Shown here piece by piece: positions 11,025 to 23,600 of a stretch of DNA of 64,000 nt. A program made the position numbers and the translations under genes. Below the pieces are notes generated by a model, which worked only from the letters and a program-made list of their open reading frames with translations, was not told where the DNA came from and did no database searches. This DNA comes from Sphaerolaimus hirsutus (Eukaryota; Nematoda; Chromadorea; Monhysterida; Sphaerolaimidae). The stretch's first letter is position 1. Each line of letters opens with the position of its first letter. The stretch is taken from positions 4,644,704 through 4,708,703 of the forward strand of contig OZ038452.1 of NCBI GenBank assembly GCA_964036195.1. Direction: 5' to 3'.

Positions 11025-11525
11025 CTGGCTAGCATCTGTCAAAAATCTGGCTGCGGTCATCTGTTCGGCGCCATCAAATTCATGCGGGTAAAATGGCGCC
11101 ACAGATAACAAATGAATCCCATTGCCACGTCTGCCTTCTTATTACACGCATATGACCATTTTTTCGATTTTATTTGGAACGTCGCCAAAATTGCGGATAC
11201 AAATATTTATATGTACATAATGTTTTAAGGATCCAAAGAAACAACCGGTGGTAAATATTCTGTTGTAAATACGGTGTCCTTAAACACAGTCGTTTACGGT
11301 ATTATAGGATAGGCGAAGCGAATGTATTGAAAAGAGTGTTTTTCTAAAAACCACTTTTCAGATGACAAAGCAATATGTCGGCTTACTTATTTGGATAATA
11401 CTTTTTGAAACGTCAGATCAAAAGAAATCTGTGCAATAAAATATTTGCCACAAGAGCTTGAACTGTTTGCTGCTCACTTCAAAAATAGTTGTTTTTTACC
11501 TCACCACTCGCGGAATTGGCACCTG

Positions 11526-11710
11526 GGGGCAGTCCCAAGCCCTGTAAAGTAAAGTGTCAAATGTAAAGTCAAATGCAAAGTAAAGTGTCAATCAAAACAA
11601 AAAAGAAAATATTTTATTACTGAACTTTGCATGACAATTGACAGTTTACTTTGCATTTGACTTTACATTCGACACTTTACTTTACACTTTACAGGGCTTG
11701 GGACTGCCAC
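11526..11710 (-). repeat. Family A MITE inserted at the end of a family B remnant
   Basis: The arms are GGGGCAGTCCCAAGCCCTG and CAGGGCTTGGGACTGCCAC, with inner repeats of TAAAGTAAAGTGTCAA. CTG flanks both sides. Immediately to the left (11510-11521) is GCGGAATTGGCAC, the terminal sequence of family B, so this copy landed on the CAG|GTGCC junction of an older element. Confidence 0.8.
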
Positions 11711-12058
11711 CTGGTGCTTTTTCCAGTCTAATCAACGAACTTCTTATAAAAGCGAATGTATTCCGGGGGCGGGCACGCATTCAAGCTCTTACGGTAGCTA
11801 TTTGAAAGTAACAAAATAAAATTTCGAACCATTCTGGGCAAGCAAGAACAATCAAACATCGAATGAAAGAAAACCAAATGTGAAAGTGTAGCCAAAAATG
11901 TATGTATTTCAGTTTACAGTGTAAAAAAAACTTTATAATATAATTTACATTTCAATCTATCAATTTACAGAAATATTTTCACGCCTATAAGCCAAGGTTT
12001 GTCAAAAAATTTAATCCAAATTAAAAATACGCAAAATCCCACGGAGACGTAAATACAT

Positions 12059-12181
12059 ACCGTATTTCTTCTAATACAAGGTACACTTTTCCGACAATTT
12101 GGGCCACAAAAAAATGAAAGAAAAGGGCGGTCTCCAATAGAAGGTACCTTCTATCGCCCTTCTATTAGAAGAAATACGGTA
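12059..12181. repeat. Short foldback ACCGTATTTCTTCTAATA
   Basis: ACCGTATTTCTTCTAATACA is mirrored by TATTAGAAGAAATACGGTAT. An inner inverted repeat, AAGGTACACTTTT versus AGAAGGTACCTTCTAT, lies between. A related left end occurs at 55277, inside RBSN intron 4. Confidence 0.7.
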
Positions 12182-13151
12182 TTTATGTCATTGAATGGGA
12201 CCACATATACTCTGGTTACTTTACACCTTGCACGCGTGGTTCCCGCTGGAAGTGTGCCAACGATGGTTAACGCGTGCGAGTTTCATAAAAAGCTGACAAA
12301 ATTGATTGTTGCTCTAATTATTTCATTCATTAAAAGATTCACATCGATAATTGTTCCATCGTTTTATGGAAATCGCATGATTTAACAATCATTGGCACGC
12401 TTCCAACACGAGACATAAATCAGCGCGAGGGCAGAGTATCATGTACGCCGAGTATAAAACAGTTCATGTTAAGTACTCGATTGAATGAAACTATATCAGT
12501 TGTGTATATTTATCATGGTAAAAGTGCTCGATATCCGATATTTCAGATAATTAGCGAAATAATTGATTGATCCCGTTCATGATTGGCAAAAAGCAGATGA
12601 TAGAAAAATATTGCACAAATTATTGACTCCAAAAACAAAGCGTTCTTAACACAATTTTATAAGACTTGCCCATACAAAAATAAAGCATATACAGACTGAA
12701 TGAAGCAAACTGAAAAATGAACTTTGTAATATTACAAACATTTTACATCTTAAATACAAACATTTGTCGAGCATAAAGGCTCTGCGCACACTATTCAATA
12801 CACAACCGAAATTGGGAATATCATCTTTTTTGAGTTTACAAGGATGATGACTTTGTCAAGTAATGTTGACGGCGATCAACAACAATTCATTCTGGTAAAC
12901 TCAAATGATTTCAAAATAGATTTGAGTTTCCAAAATCTCGACCGTGTACTAGTGCGCGCAGCCACAATAAGGCACAGACTATACTACTACGACGGGCGAA
13001 AATAATTCATATAGCTGGCCGAAATAATTTCTACCGAAAGTATCTTATGCCAGGAAAATGGCCAACATTAAATAGTATATTGTTTTACAGAAATATTACA
13101 CATTAAAATTATAGAAAAGTTTCCACAAATCACACAAAATTGTACAGACTG

Positions 13152-13430
13152 AATGGCCCCACACGCTAGTTGACGACGCTCCAAATGTCAACTGGTTCCC
13201 ATCCCAATTCAAAGCTTGCTCACAAACCGACGAACGACGTTTAAATGCAAAGGTGTTGCATCATGGTGCAAAGGAAGCTGTACTGTTGAAAAAATATTGC
13301 TATGTATTTATTTACAAGGCTGCCATGACGTATTTACAATAATGCATAGTGTTACTCGCCAGCAAACTTTGAATTGGGATGGGAACCAGTTGACATTTGG
13401 TGCCGTTGTCAACTAGCATGTGTATGGCTG
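13152..13430. repeat. Long inverted-repeat element (family D)
   Basis: The left arm, CCCCACACGCTAGTTGAC then CAACTGGTTCCCATCCCAAT, is mirrored by ATTGGGATGGGAACCAGTTG then GTCAACTAGCATGTG. The core is about 150 bp. Other copies are at about 24310-24530, 41025-41250, 47828-47993, 54545-54775 and 57300-58065. Arm identity between copies looks high by eye. Confidence 0.8.
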
Positions 13431-14645
13431 ATGCATCAGTGCAGTTACACTGACAGGTGATACCGTTATCACGATGTGTGGAACTTAAAAAAAGTAATGA
13501 CGAAATGTTTAATTGGAACCAACTGTCTAAAAATGGATAAAATATCTGTGGATTGATAGCGCTTGAAAATCGATCACTTAATTCGCCAAAGGAAGACCTA
13601 TACTACACCATATATAATACCTGTATAGTCTACTGACCGCACACTTTACAGTGAAATCCATCAGAAATATCACAAATACATAAAGAACTAAATTTTGTAC
13701 ATTTATCTCATAGAATTACATTGCTTCCACCATCAGTGTACTTGGTACAAAATTTTTCACTTTACTTTATTGAAGAAAATATGGAAAATTGTTTGTAAAG
13801 CATATGGTCCAATCAGTATTCCATTTTCAGGGGTTCAGTAGATTTTGGGCATAGTATTGGCAATTCGAGGGGGTATCAAAAGCGAAAAAGTCTGGGGGCG
13901 GGGCTAAAAATAGCGATTTTATTTTTCATACCTATCTAGGAAGGAAAATTCGCAAAAATGTTGTTTTTTAACCCTTTGGAGAGATAAATACCGCAGTTAG
14001 AATTTGCACCCCTCCTACTGAACCACTGACAATTTCTTGGGGGAAGCAGGAAAAAACGCGAATGCATCAACGCAAAAGTATATATGAATATTCAATATTT
14101 TAATCACCAAAATAGTTTTTTTTCTGTAAACCACAATGTGAGTTTTCTGAAAATATTTACATTATAAATACAATATACAAAACTTGAAATGGATACAAAC
14201 AGAGGAATAATAATTCAAAAGTATCACAATGGCCAAAAGCATCATGCCCACTCACGCGGAAGTAAATCGCCGCCAAATATTTACCGTATATCCTCAAAAT
14301 AAGACACCAGGGGAGCTATTTTTTCGTCAGAAGTTTTTAAGGTGGGTTATTCAAGGGGAGGGCTTATTCGACGATATACGGTATCCTGTATCCAATACAC
14401 TCACATCGGAAAATATACAAAACTCTGTATAGAAACATGCCGCCAGGGGGGCTGTCCCAGACTCTAAAATGTCAAACGTCATGCGAAATGTCAAAAGTAA
14501 TGTAAAATGCCCTGCAAAATGGCACACGTATGTTTGCCATTTTACAGGAAATTTTCCATGACCTCCGACACTCTGCAATACGTTTGACATTTTACACAAC
14601 CCGGAACAGGCACCCGACAGACACGCACTAATCCCCTCAAAATCA

Positions 14646-17600
14646 TCATACATTACCGGGTGGCGTATTATAAACCATCTTCTCTTTATAATAGACCTCT
14701 TCATGTTCCTTGTCGCATATCAGCAACAAGGCGGCGCCGAATATGAACAGGGCGGCGCCCCAGGCCAAGCCGTACGACCAGTCGAATTCCCAGATCGTTC
14801 GCTCCATGTGCGCCATTTCGAAGTAGAAACAGATGGGAAAGGTGAGCAGCGATACTAGGTCGACCAGCACTGCGAGATGGGGGGGGGGATTTATTGTAGT
14901 GTTTTGACCTGTCGTTTGACACTTTACAGGGCATTTTACATGAATTTAGGCACTTTGCACGACATTTTACTTAACTTAGTCAATTTGTATGACATGTGAC
15001 TTTTTACACGGCATTTTACATGACTTTTGACACTTTGCATGACATTCAACATTTTACAAGATCTGGGGATGACCCCTGATACGAGTTTACAACAAACAAA
15101 GCGGCAAAACCTAAGAAAGTCTGAAGGATATCAGGCTGATGGCAAACCGATTTTACATGACATGATCAATTTACCTGGCATTTTATTTTGTATGTGACAT
15201 GTTATAGTATGCCGCCTGGCTTCTAACCGCGAAAACCCAGTGCCCTCAAACTCAGCCACAACAGGATCAACTTATCGGCAAAATTCAAAAACATTCCCAA
15301 AAACTCACCAGCGAACAACGCTATAAACAACGCGATCCTGTAGTACAGGTATTTTCGGTTGAATTGGCGCGATGCCAAGCCGGCGCCAGTCAAAATGGCG
15401 GCGGCGAGCAGCAAGATCACGCCGATCACGAGCAGGGCGGCCACCGCCTTGACGAACACTGCGAACGCAGACATGTTGTGTATTATTATAGTATGTGCTT
15501 GGGCGTGTATTGTCATTTCTGATTGGATTCTATAAATGTGGATTCTACTTCTAAAAGTCGACAAGTCCACAAAATGTGATTTTAAGTTAATCGCATTTTA
15601 AGTTTCCGATCCAATTCCAGGCCCGTGGTGCGTGTCCAATTTGACTCTTTCATGCTTTCCATCAAGTTCCATATGTTGACAATAAAGTGTCAAATTTTCA
15701 GCCCCTGCTCTCAAACCTTTTTGTGAAAAATGGGGTGTCCATAAATTTCCAATTGGTCACAGCAAAACTGTTTTTGGGAGAGAAATGGACTTGTCGACTT
15801 CTTGCACGCGAGAACATTTTTGTTCCCGCAGGCGTTGCGCCTGCCTTATGGGCAATTTATGGACTTGTCGACTTTTAGAAGTAGACACCTCAAATAGGAG
15901 CTACACACACACTTCAACTGGCTGTCAACTGGTTTCCATGTCAATTCTGTCAAGTTTAGTTGACGGGTTGCGAAACGATTTGCGATTGTGGCAATTTCGA
16001 AAACGAATTAATACTGGTAAATTGTATGTGCATTTGAGCAACCTTCCGCGACCAGTGGAATGGAATCCAGTCAACTCGGAAACAACTGAAATGTCAACTA
16101 GTGTGTGCAGGGCAATACACGAAGACATTTCTTGTGGTGGTCAAAGCATTTTTCATATATTTTGTTTATGATGTCAAGTGTGAAAATGTTGTCACGATAT
16201 GTCGTTGACCAATGGTTTGTCTGAGCTAATGTGCCCACACACACTAGTTTTCACCGTGACTTCGTGTGAAAACTGAAATTTCTTCAAATGCAAATTAATG
16301 AACACGATTGAATGATTTCATTGAATTTCAATTTGAATTCAAATTTATGAAAGTTAAAATTTGAAAATTTTACAACTAAAACACATCTAGCGTACAATAA
16401 AAGTAGGCTGAATGTCGCCATGTGGCCATTTCAGTTTTCACATCAGTCACGGTGAAAACTAGTGTGTGTAGGGCCAATAAATCTACTTTGATTCGCGTAA
16501 TTATTTACGTAGAAACGTATGCTAGCTAGAGTCTGTAGAGGTTTTCGTTGTTCTAGAGTTCCTGAAACTACCAGGAAGATGATTAAGGTGCTATTCTATG
16601 GTATAATTTTCTACAGAAGTGATTTTCTACAAACCCCTTTCCAGGCATCGCGGAAATGATAAACAATATTTTATCTTAACCCGCCCCCAAATGTGCATAA
16701 AATCACGATTTAACTCGGTAATGTGAATGTAAATAGTATGAAATGGCTTTCTTACTACAGAAAACACCAGATATATTTCATGAGTCAGACATTTTCGTCA
16801 GAATTTTTTTGTTTACATACTTTCAGCATGTGTCACTATCATTGTTTACGAAGAATGCAATACAAGAAGCGGGGGTTTCTCGACATGACAGCCAATAATA
16901 TCAAATACCGTATTTCCTCGAAATAAACACAAGTTTATTTTTTCAGAGTGAGAATTTTGAGGGGGGGGGGTTAAACGAGGGGGTATTTCGAGGGGGGGGG
17001 GGTTATTATTTCGCCAGAAATTTATTGAAATCCCAGTACTAAACTGTTGTTTGTAACGTGCCCAGACTTCGAAAAATTCGACAAAAACCGCATGTATAAG
17101 ACTCTATAGACTTATCTATTAAGTACGCAGACGGTATAAACCCTGTTCAATATAACACAGTCATTGTTTTAACGTGTGTTCTACGTTTCCCGGAACACGT
17201 TCTCTATACACTTACTTTACGTTCTCTATACACTATATTTGGGGGGTATTTCGAGGGGGGGTATAAACTCAGTGTCCATTTTGATTGGGGGTATTTCGAG
17301 GGGGGGTATTTCGAGGGGGGGGGGGTATTTCGAGGGGTGGTATTTCGAGGGGGGTATTTCGAGGGAGTACGGACCACTTCTAATCATACACGCTTCTCAT
17401 CAAGCCCAGGTGCATCACATCTAATCAGGAACCGCCTCACTTCTAATCAGAATGTAATTAAGCGTTTCTGCCTCACTTCTAATCAGGTACTGCTTCATTT
17501 CTCATCAAAAGTGCATCACTTTTCATCAAAGCTCTTAATTGACCTTTTGCCCCACATCTAATCATGTACTGCATCACTTCTAATCAAGCATTTACTTACC

Positions 17601-20600
17601 ACAATATTTCTCATCAATATTTATGCTGTGCCTATGGTGCTTATCGCATTACCTCACATCAAAGTCAACAAATTCATCTGATCAATTCCATCTGTGTGGC
17701 ACCTGCTTCTTTGTTGCCCTTTGATACACAGTTCATTCGATACTGCAATCACCAATGCCAATATCACTTTTAAGTACACTTGAGCTAAAAATGGAAAGGG
17801 ATTAGCTCATGCAAAGGTTGCACATCTTACACAAGTATTTAGGTTTCCCAGCCAAATTGAATTTTCACGTCATTGAAAGCATGACTGCTTTTTCATTTAA
17901 TTGGGGATGAGGAAGTCATAATGTCATCCCAGGTCCTTCATCGAAAAATGAGCCAATTCTTTACATTGAAAGTCACACACATCCTGGTCACTACTATAAG
18001 TTTAGTAGCAATGGAATTCGTAGTTGGTGATGCGCTAGGCGGCTGATATTGGTATCAAAATATAGCCTAAACATTTATCTACCATTGTGTAAAATTTCAG
18101 CAGTGTAGCTGTATCATACCCCCTTTGAGCGATTTTCAAATGAAATGTGTGTGGTCAAGACTCAAGAGTTCATGAAGTTTTGAAGTTTTGAAAGTTCATG
18201 GGGTGACATTTTTCCACCCATCCAGGTGGATTTGAAAACTGTGAGTAATTCCAAGCTAATCCCTTTCCATTTTTAGGTCAAGTGTACTTAAAAGTGATGC
18301 CGCATTGTGGTATCGAAATAACTGAGTATAAAGGGCAACAAACAAGCAGGTGCCACACCGACATATGCATTTCCCAGGCAATACTAATTGCAACTGGTGT
18401 GGTGCAAAGTGTATTGATCAGATGAATTTTTTGACTTTGATGTGATAAGCACCATAGACACAGCACAATTATTGATGAGAAATATTGTGTAAGTAAATAT
18501 TTGATTAGAAGTGATGCAGTTCATGATTAGATGTGGGGCAGTAGGTCCATTAAGAGCCTTGATGAGAAGTGATGCACTTTTGATGAGAAATGAAGCAGTA
18601 CCTGATTAGAAGTGAGGCAGAAACGTTTAATTATGTTCTGATTAGAAGTGAGGCAGTTCCTGATTAGATGTGATGCACCTGGGCTTCATGAGAAGCGTGC
18701 ATGATTAGAAATGATGCACACTCATTTCGAGGGGGGTATTTCGAGGGGGGGGGGTATTTCGAGGGGGTATATCGAGGAAATACGGTACGTGTGTATGAAT
18801 ACACAAATAGCCCCTGGACAGGATCAAATTTATCGACACTATTTTGACTGAGCTGATAATCTTCACAAATAGAATACTTTGCCCAGTTTCAGCTAAAGAC
18901 AGACTACACATTTACTTATTCTATACATTTAAAAATATGATACAAATTAGATTATTTACAACCAAGTAATGCAGTAATTATTTACTTCACCATAATGCTG
19001 TCCAGAGACTTTTTTATTGCACTCCATTTTTACATACAAAGCTTTTGGAGCATGCAGCTGTATGCAATTACCACTACAATATTACTAATGCAATTTCACA
19101 ACATTCCTTTTTACCTGGAAAATAGGAATTGAACTCAGCTGTGAAGTGTGATGTCAATTTTACTAAGTCACATGACATAAATATTAAAAGCTTAGGAAAA
19201 ATTGCGTGTAACCAAGGTGTCCCAAAAATGTGATCATGTCTCACAATTTTGTTACAATTATTTATCATTCCAGCAAAAGTCATTTACCAACCCCTATAAA
19301 CCCCTAGTACCCGTGCACACTGTATTCAAAAATTCTAAAACATTGAACTAGGCACAATGGAATTACAAAACCAAATTGATCACATTCGAATGGCAAGGTG
19401 TGCAGCACAGTGCCAACCGCCCATTGCATGTTCACTCGTTTTATGCACAATCGGTCACGGTTTATCTCGTCATTTCCGCATTTGTCACATTACACGATGT
19501 AATTCTAACCAGCATGATGTGCTTATATGCACTGTGTGGTCTGTCTGTGTGCCGAATCGTCAAGACCTATCACAAATGCCATAGATGTGTTCAAATGGTT
19601 TTGTTGTGATGAAATGTTGAAATTGATAAAATCAATGAATCACCCAGTTAACCACATATACCCGTTCACCCAGTTAACCACATACAAAAATTGGGAAGGG
19701 GGGGTGGTACTAGTGCAGGGGGTGACTTTATCTCTGATGATGGGGTCGGGTCACCCCCGGCTGGTTTCAGGTCAGATGGTAGACCCCGAAACCTGCAACC
19801 AGCCATAATTTTATACCTTTAACAGCATATTTCTAATGAATTTTCATGCAAAATTTCAGTATTTCAAAATTAATTTCCATTTATCAAATTGGGGATAAAA
19901 ACGTATGGCAGCGCATGGCACCACTCAGGACGTGACAACACGGTTCGTGACGATTTGAGAACACACTGCATGTCCACTCACACTTGTCACTCACTCACTG
20001 TGCAACATGTAGTAAGTGCACGTTGAACATTCTACTCTACTCTTCAGTCCCCATTGGTGGAATGCATGCGCCCAGTTTTGACCTGAGGCAGGACACATGC
20101 ATTGCATGTGCACATATTTACACGACGGTTCAGAACTCGGATTATAAATGCGTTTTGAGTGTTACTCTGTGGTGATCCTGGAATTTTCGTGCAGTCAAGT
20201 CCAGCTGCTAGTGAAAAATGATTTTCATTAGCTGAAATATCACTTATTTTTTTCTTCACTATGAACTATAAAATGCACCCCTTTCAAATTAGCCAGTCGA
20301 AAAAAATAGATTGATACAATTTATAAATGCGATTGGCTGCCGCCCCCTGGCACTACTATGCTCAGCTCACATTACATGCCATTTCGCCGGAGGAAATAGT
20401 GTTCTCGCAATTTGCAAAGTTTGCATAGTCGCGAGAGAGAAAAAAACTTTGAAACGTGTGAATTCATGTTTGAACAACGTTTGAATGTGAGAAAATTGGT
20501 TTCAATTTCCGGCTGTATTCAAAGATCTACGGTAAATACTTTGGCAGCGGGGCGGAAGTTACGCATTGCGCATCCGCCCCAACGTACATTGTACTTTGCA

Positions 20601-23600
20601 TTTGCATCAAATACCTATGCAGATACGCGAGTACACAAGTAAGTATGCATGTATGTACCATGTATTACATGCGGCGGCTGGAACAAATCCCAATGGAACA
20701 TCTGCAACTGCGGCACTAGTAAAAGTCCAGTGCCAAATACGTGCAACTAGGAAATTCTCGACGCACAAGAATGAGGCAATATCTCTCGCGCAGGGACGTA
20801 CGCAGGATTTTTGAGCGGGGGGGGCGGATTGTTTACGGAGCCCGGCGAACGGGGGGGGCGGCGCCCCCCCCCCCCTAAAATTTGGCCCTATTGTAAAGGA
20901 ATGGAGCCTTGGCGCTGGCGCCATTTGTAGGCGCCAGCGCCATGGCAGTATTGGCGTTGGCGCTGGCGCCAACGTATACTCTATAGGTACCGATTTAGAC
21001 CTATATATAGGACTAAGACCATGTTAGACACTTTTATGATGCTTTTTAAGCTCCTGAAAATACACATCAAACAATGGGATGGGGATTTGCGCGCTTGCGC
21101 GCAAAAAATTTTGAAAGTACCTACAAAATCGCTTTAGAAAAGTGCCATTCCAGGCAAATTTTTATGTCCGGCCCGGGAACGGGGGGGGCGGCCGCCCCCC
21201 CCGCCCCCCCCCCTGCGTACGCCCTTGCTCTCGCGGCACCCCCCAGACTTGATGTTTGGGGGGGGGGGCGTTTTTGGAAACAAAAATGATTATTGTAAAA
21301 ATGGGATTTTTTGATGGCAATTGGTAAAAAAAATCACTTTTGCAGTTACGATAAGGAAATCTCGTTTTTACTGTCTAACAATTTTCCCGTAAGTGACAAG
21401 TTTCACACAAAGTTTCAGAGTTTCCTGTCAAAGGTAATGTGACAATTTAATTTCCACCTCACCCCAGAAATGAAAATTTTAAAACCCCTTAAACAATTTG
21501 AAGGCACAACATTCAATCCGATCAAAACCCCAAATTCACGAAAAAAAAGTTTGAAATTTGACGCCAAAATCAGCCAAACAAGTCTAAAAATGCGGTAAAA
21601 TCAGTCACACTGGAGCACAACAAGGTCACATTGAATGCAGCTTAGACGTATTTGTCACTCTTTCAGATGGGAACATGTCCCAAATGTCATAATACACACA
21701 AGAGCAGCTGTCAATGTCATGTGTAATATATTTTAGTTGTTTGCAAAACTTTTGTACTACAGGGTGGACCAGATAGTGAACAGACTTTTTTTTGAATTTG
21801 ACAGATTCGATTATTCTTGCATACAAAAGAACCTGCCTCTCGTCAGATTTACTTTCCTCAGAAGTAGCCTCAAATTTTAAATATTTACAGGGCAAATCCT
21901 GAAAAACATGAAAACAGTTGAAAAACATAAAAAAGCTGACGTCACGATTAGGGTTCAAACGGGATCCCGATCCCGATCCCGGATCCCGTGAAATTCCGGG
22001 ATTTACCAGTCCCGATCCCGATCCCGAAACCCCAATCCCGATCCCGAAATCTAAAAAATACCAATCCCGATCCCGATCCCGAAAATTTTCAAATCCCGAT
22101 CCCGAGAAACTCCCAAGTCCGGGATCCCGATCCCGGAAAAATTAGTGGAAATTATAAAAAGTGAAATAATGACGTTTTTGCATGCAAAAAAGTGGATGCA
22201 AACCCCCAGCGTCAATTTTATGCCACTTTTCTGGCATCCAACAGTGTTTTGAGACCTTTATGAACAACTGTGAATGCCAGAAAAATGGCCAAAATCTCTA
22301 TCCCTAGAACCCAATCCCGATCCCGGAAAAATGACTATCCCAATCCCGATCCCGTGACCCCAATCCCGGCCAATCCCGATCCCGATCCCGAAATCTCAAA
22401 AAAACAATCCCGATCCCGAAACCCCAATCCCGATCCCGATCCCGAAATCTCAAAAAGTCAATCCCGATCCCGATCCCGAAAAGTCAATCCCGTTTGAACC
22501 CTAGTCACGATGGAAACTTTTTGTTGGAAATCCTTCAAAACTGCACCACACGGTAATTTACCTGAGTAGAAAGTGTCATTTTTCCAAACCGGGCTTAATG
22601 CATCTTAAAGAATCAGTAACGGTGGACAAATTTTCTTCTGCCACACGCATCTGTCACACAAACTGAGAAACGAATTAGCGTGGGGATGAAAATTAGCGAT
22701 TTGGCGTTTAATTAGCTTGAAAAATTCACAAATTACGACGGAAGTACGGCATTAAACTGGATTTTACCCAATGTCCCAATTAAATAACTTGAAACTCCAC
22801 CAGTAATCCACGCGCTAAGCTATACAAAATGAAAAAGGGAAATGCGGTTTTATCTTACGACCACCTTCAGATAGGGTTTAAACGGGATTGACTTTTCGGG
22901 ATCGGGATTGGTCTTTTGATATTTCGGGATCGGGATTGGCATTTTTCGGGATAGGGATTGGAATTTTTGAAAAAGTTACCATATTGGAGAATTTTCTCTA
23001 ATTCACTACAAAAATGGGTCTAAAAACGCACATGAGCGCCAGAAAAGAGGCATAAATTGAACATTGGTGGTTTATGTTCACATTTCTTAGTGCAAAATTA
23101 TTGTAAAAAAATGGCACATTTTCCGGGATCGGGGTTGAGGAAAAAGTTTCGGGATCGGGATTCGTTTTTTGAGATTTTGGGATCGGGACCACCAAATCAC
23201 GAAATTTCTCGTGATTCGGGATCGGAATCCCGTTTGAATCCTACCTTCAGATGGATGATTCTCAATAACACGCGAGTAAAAAAACGTGCATCATTGTTAT
23301 GCACATGAAAATCTTCTGTTGCCCGAGATTAACGTCAACAAAATGATCGGCATCCAACACAAAGACTATCCGTAAATACGCGCCGATATGTAACACATTT
23401 TCTAATCCGCAGACGCACCCAGAAACATTTTTCGACTAAATACTACTTTTAAATCAAACCAAGGTTTCAGAGTGTCGAATTTTAAGTGTTTTGACGTAGC
23501 CAAGCTATCGCCGACCAGGAAAACTGTCACACAAATTGAATTCCCGGAAAATAGTCACTTGGTACACCGTCGACATTCGGGAAACTCATATATCTGTGTT

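Larger units (their letters stand above)
9993..14645. other. Intergenic region between ZUP1 and the TMEM47 homolog, repeat-rich
   Basis: I found no supportable coding exon here. It holds a GACATCGCAAATAAATGTC-type inverted element at about 10052-10222, family A MITEs at 10898-11024, 11526-11710 and 14446-14613, and a remnant at 10735-10860. A short foldback lies at 12059-12181 (ACCGTATTTCTTCTAATA with its reverse complement), and a 280-bp inverted element at 13152-13430. The ZUP1 promoter and 5' UTR should lie just above 9992, but no motif was recognisable. Confidence 0.7.

Noticed and set aside
21626-21958. 110-codon minus-strand frame in the TMEM47 intron
   Set aside because: No recognisable family and no supporting splice sites. 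It lies next to a MITE; it could be a relic but cannot be supported.
21918-22497. Open frames encoding SRSRSRNPDPDPD-like strings (also at 33743-34396)
   Set aside because: They are translations of the GGGATC/CCCGAT satellite arms of hAT-like MITEs, open in several frames on both strands.
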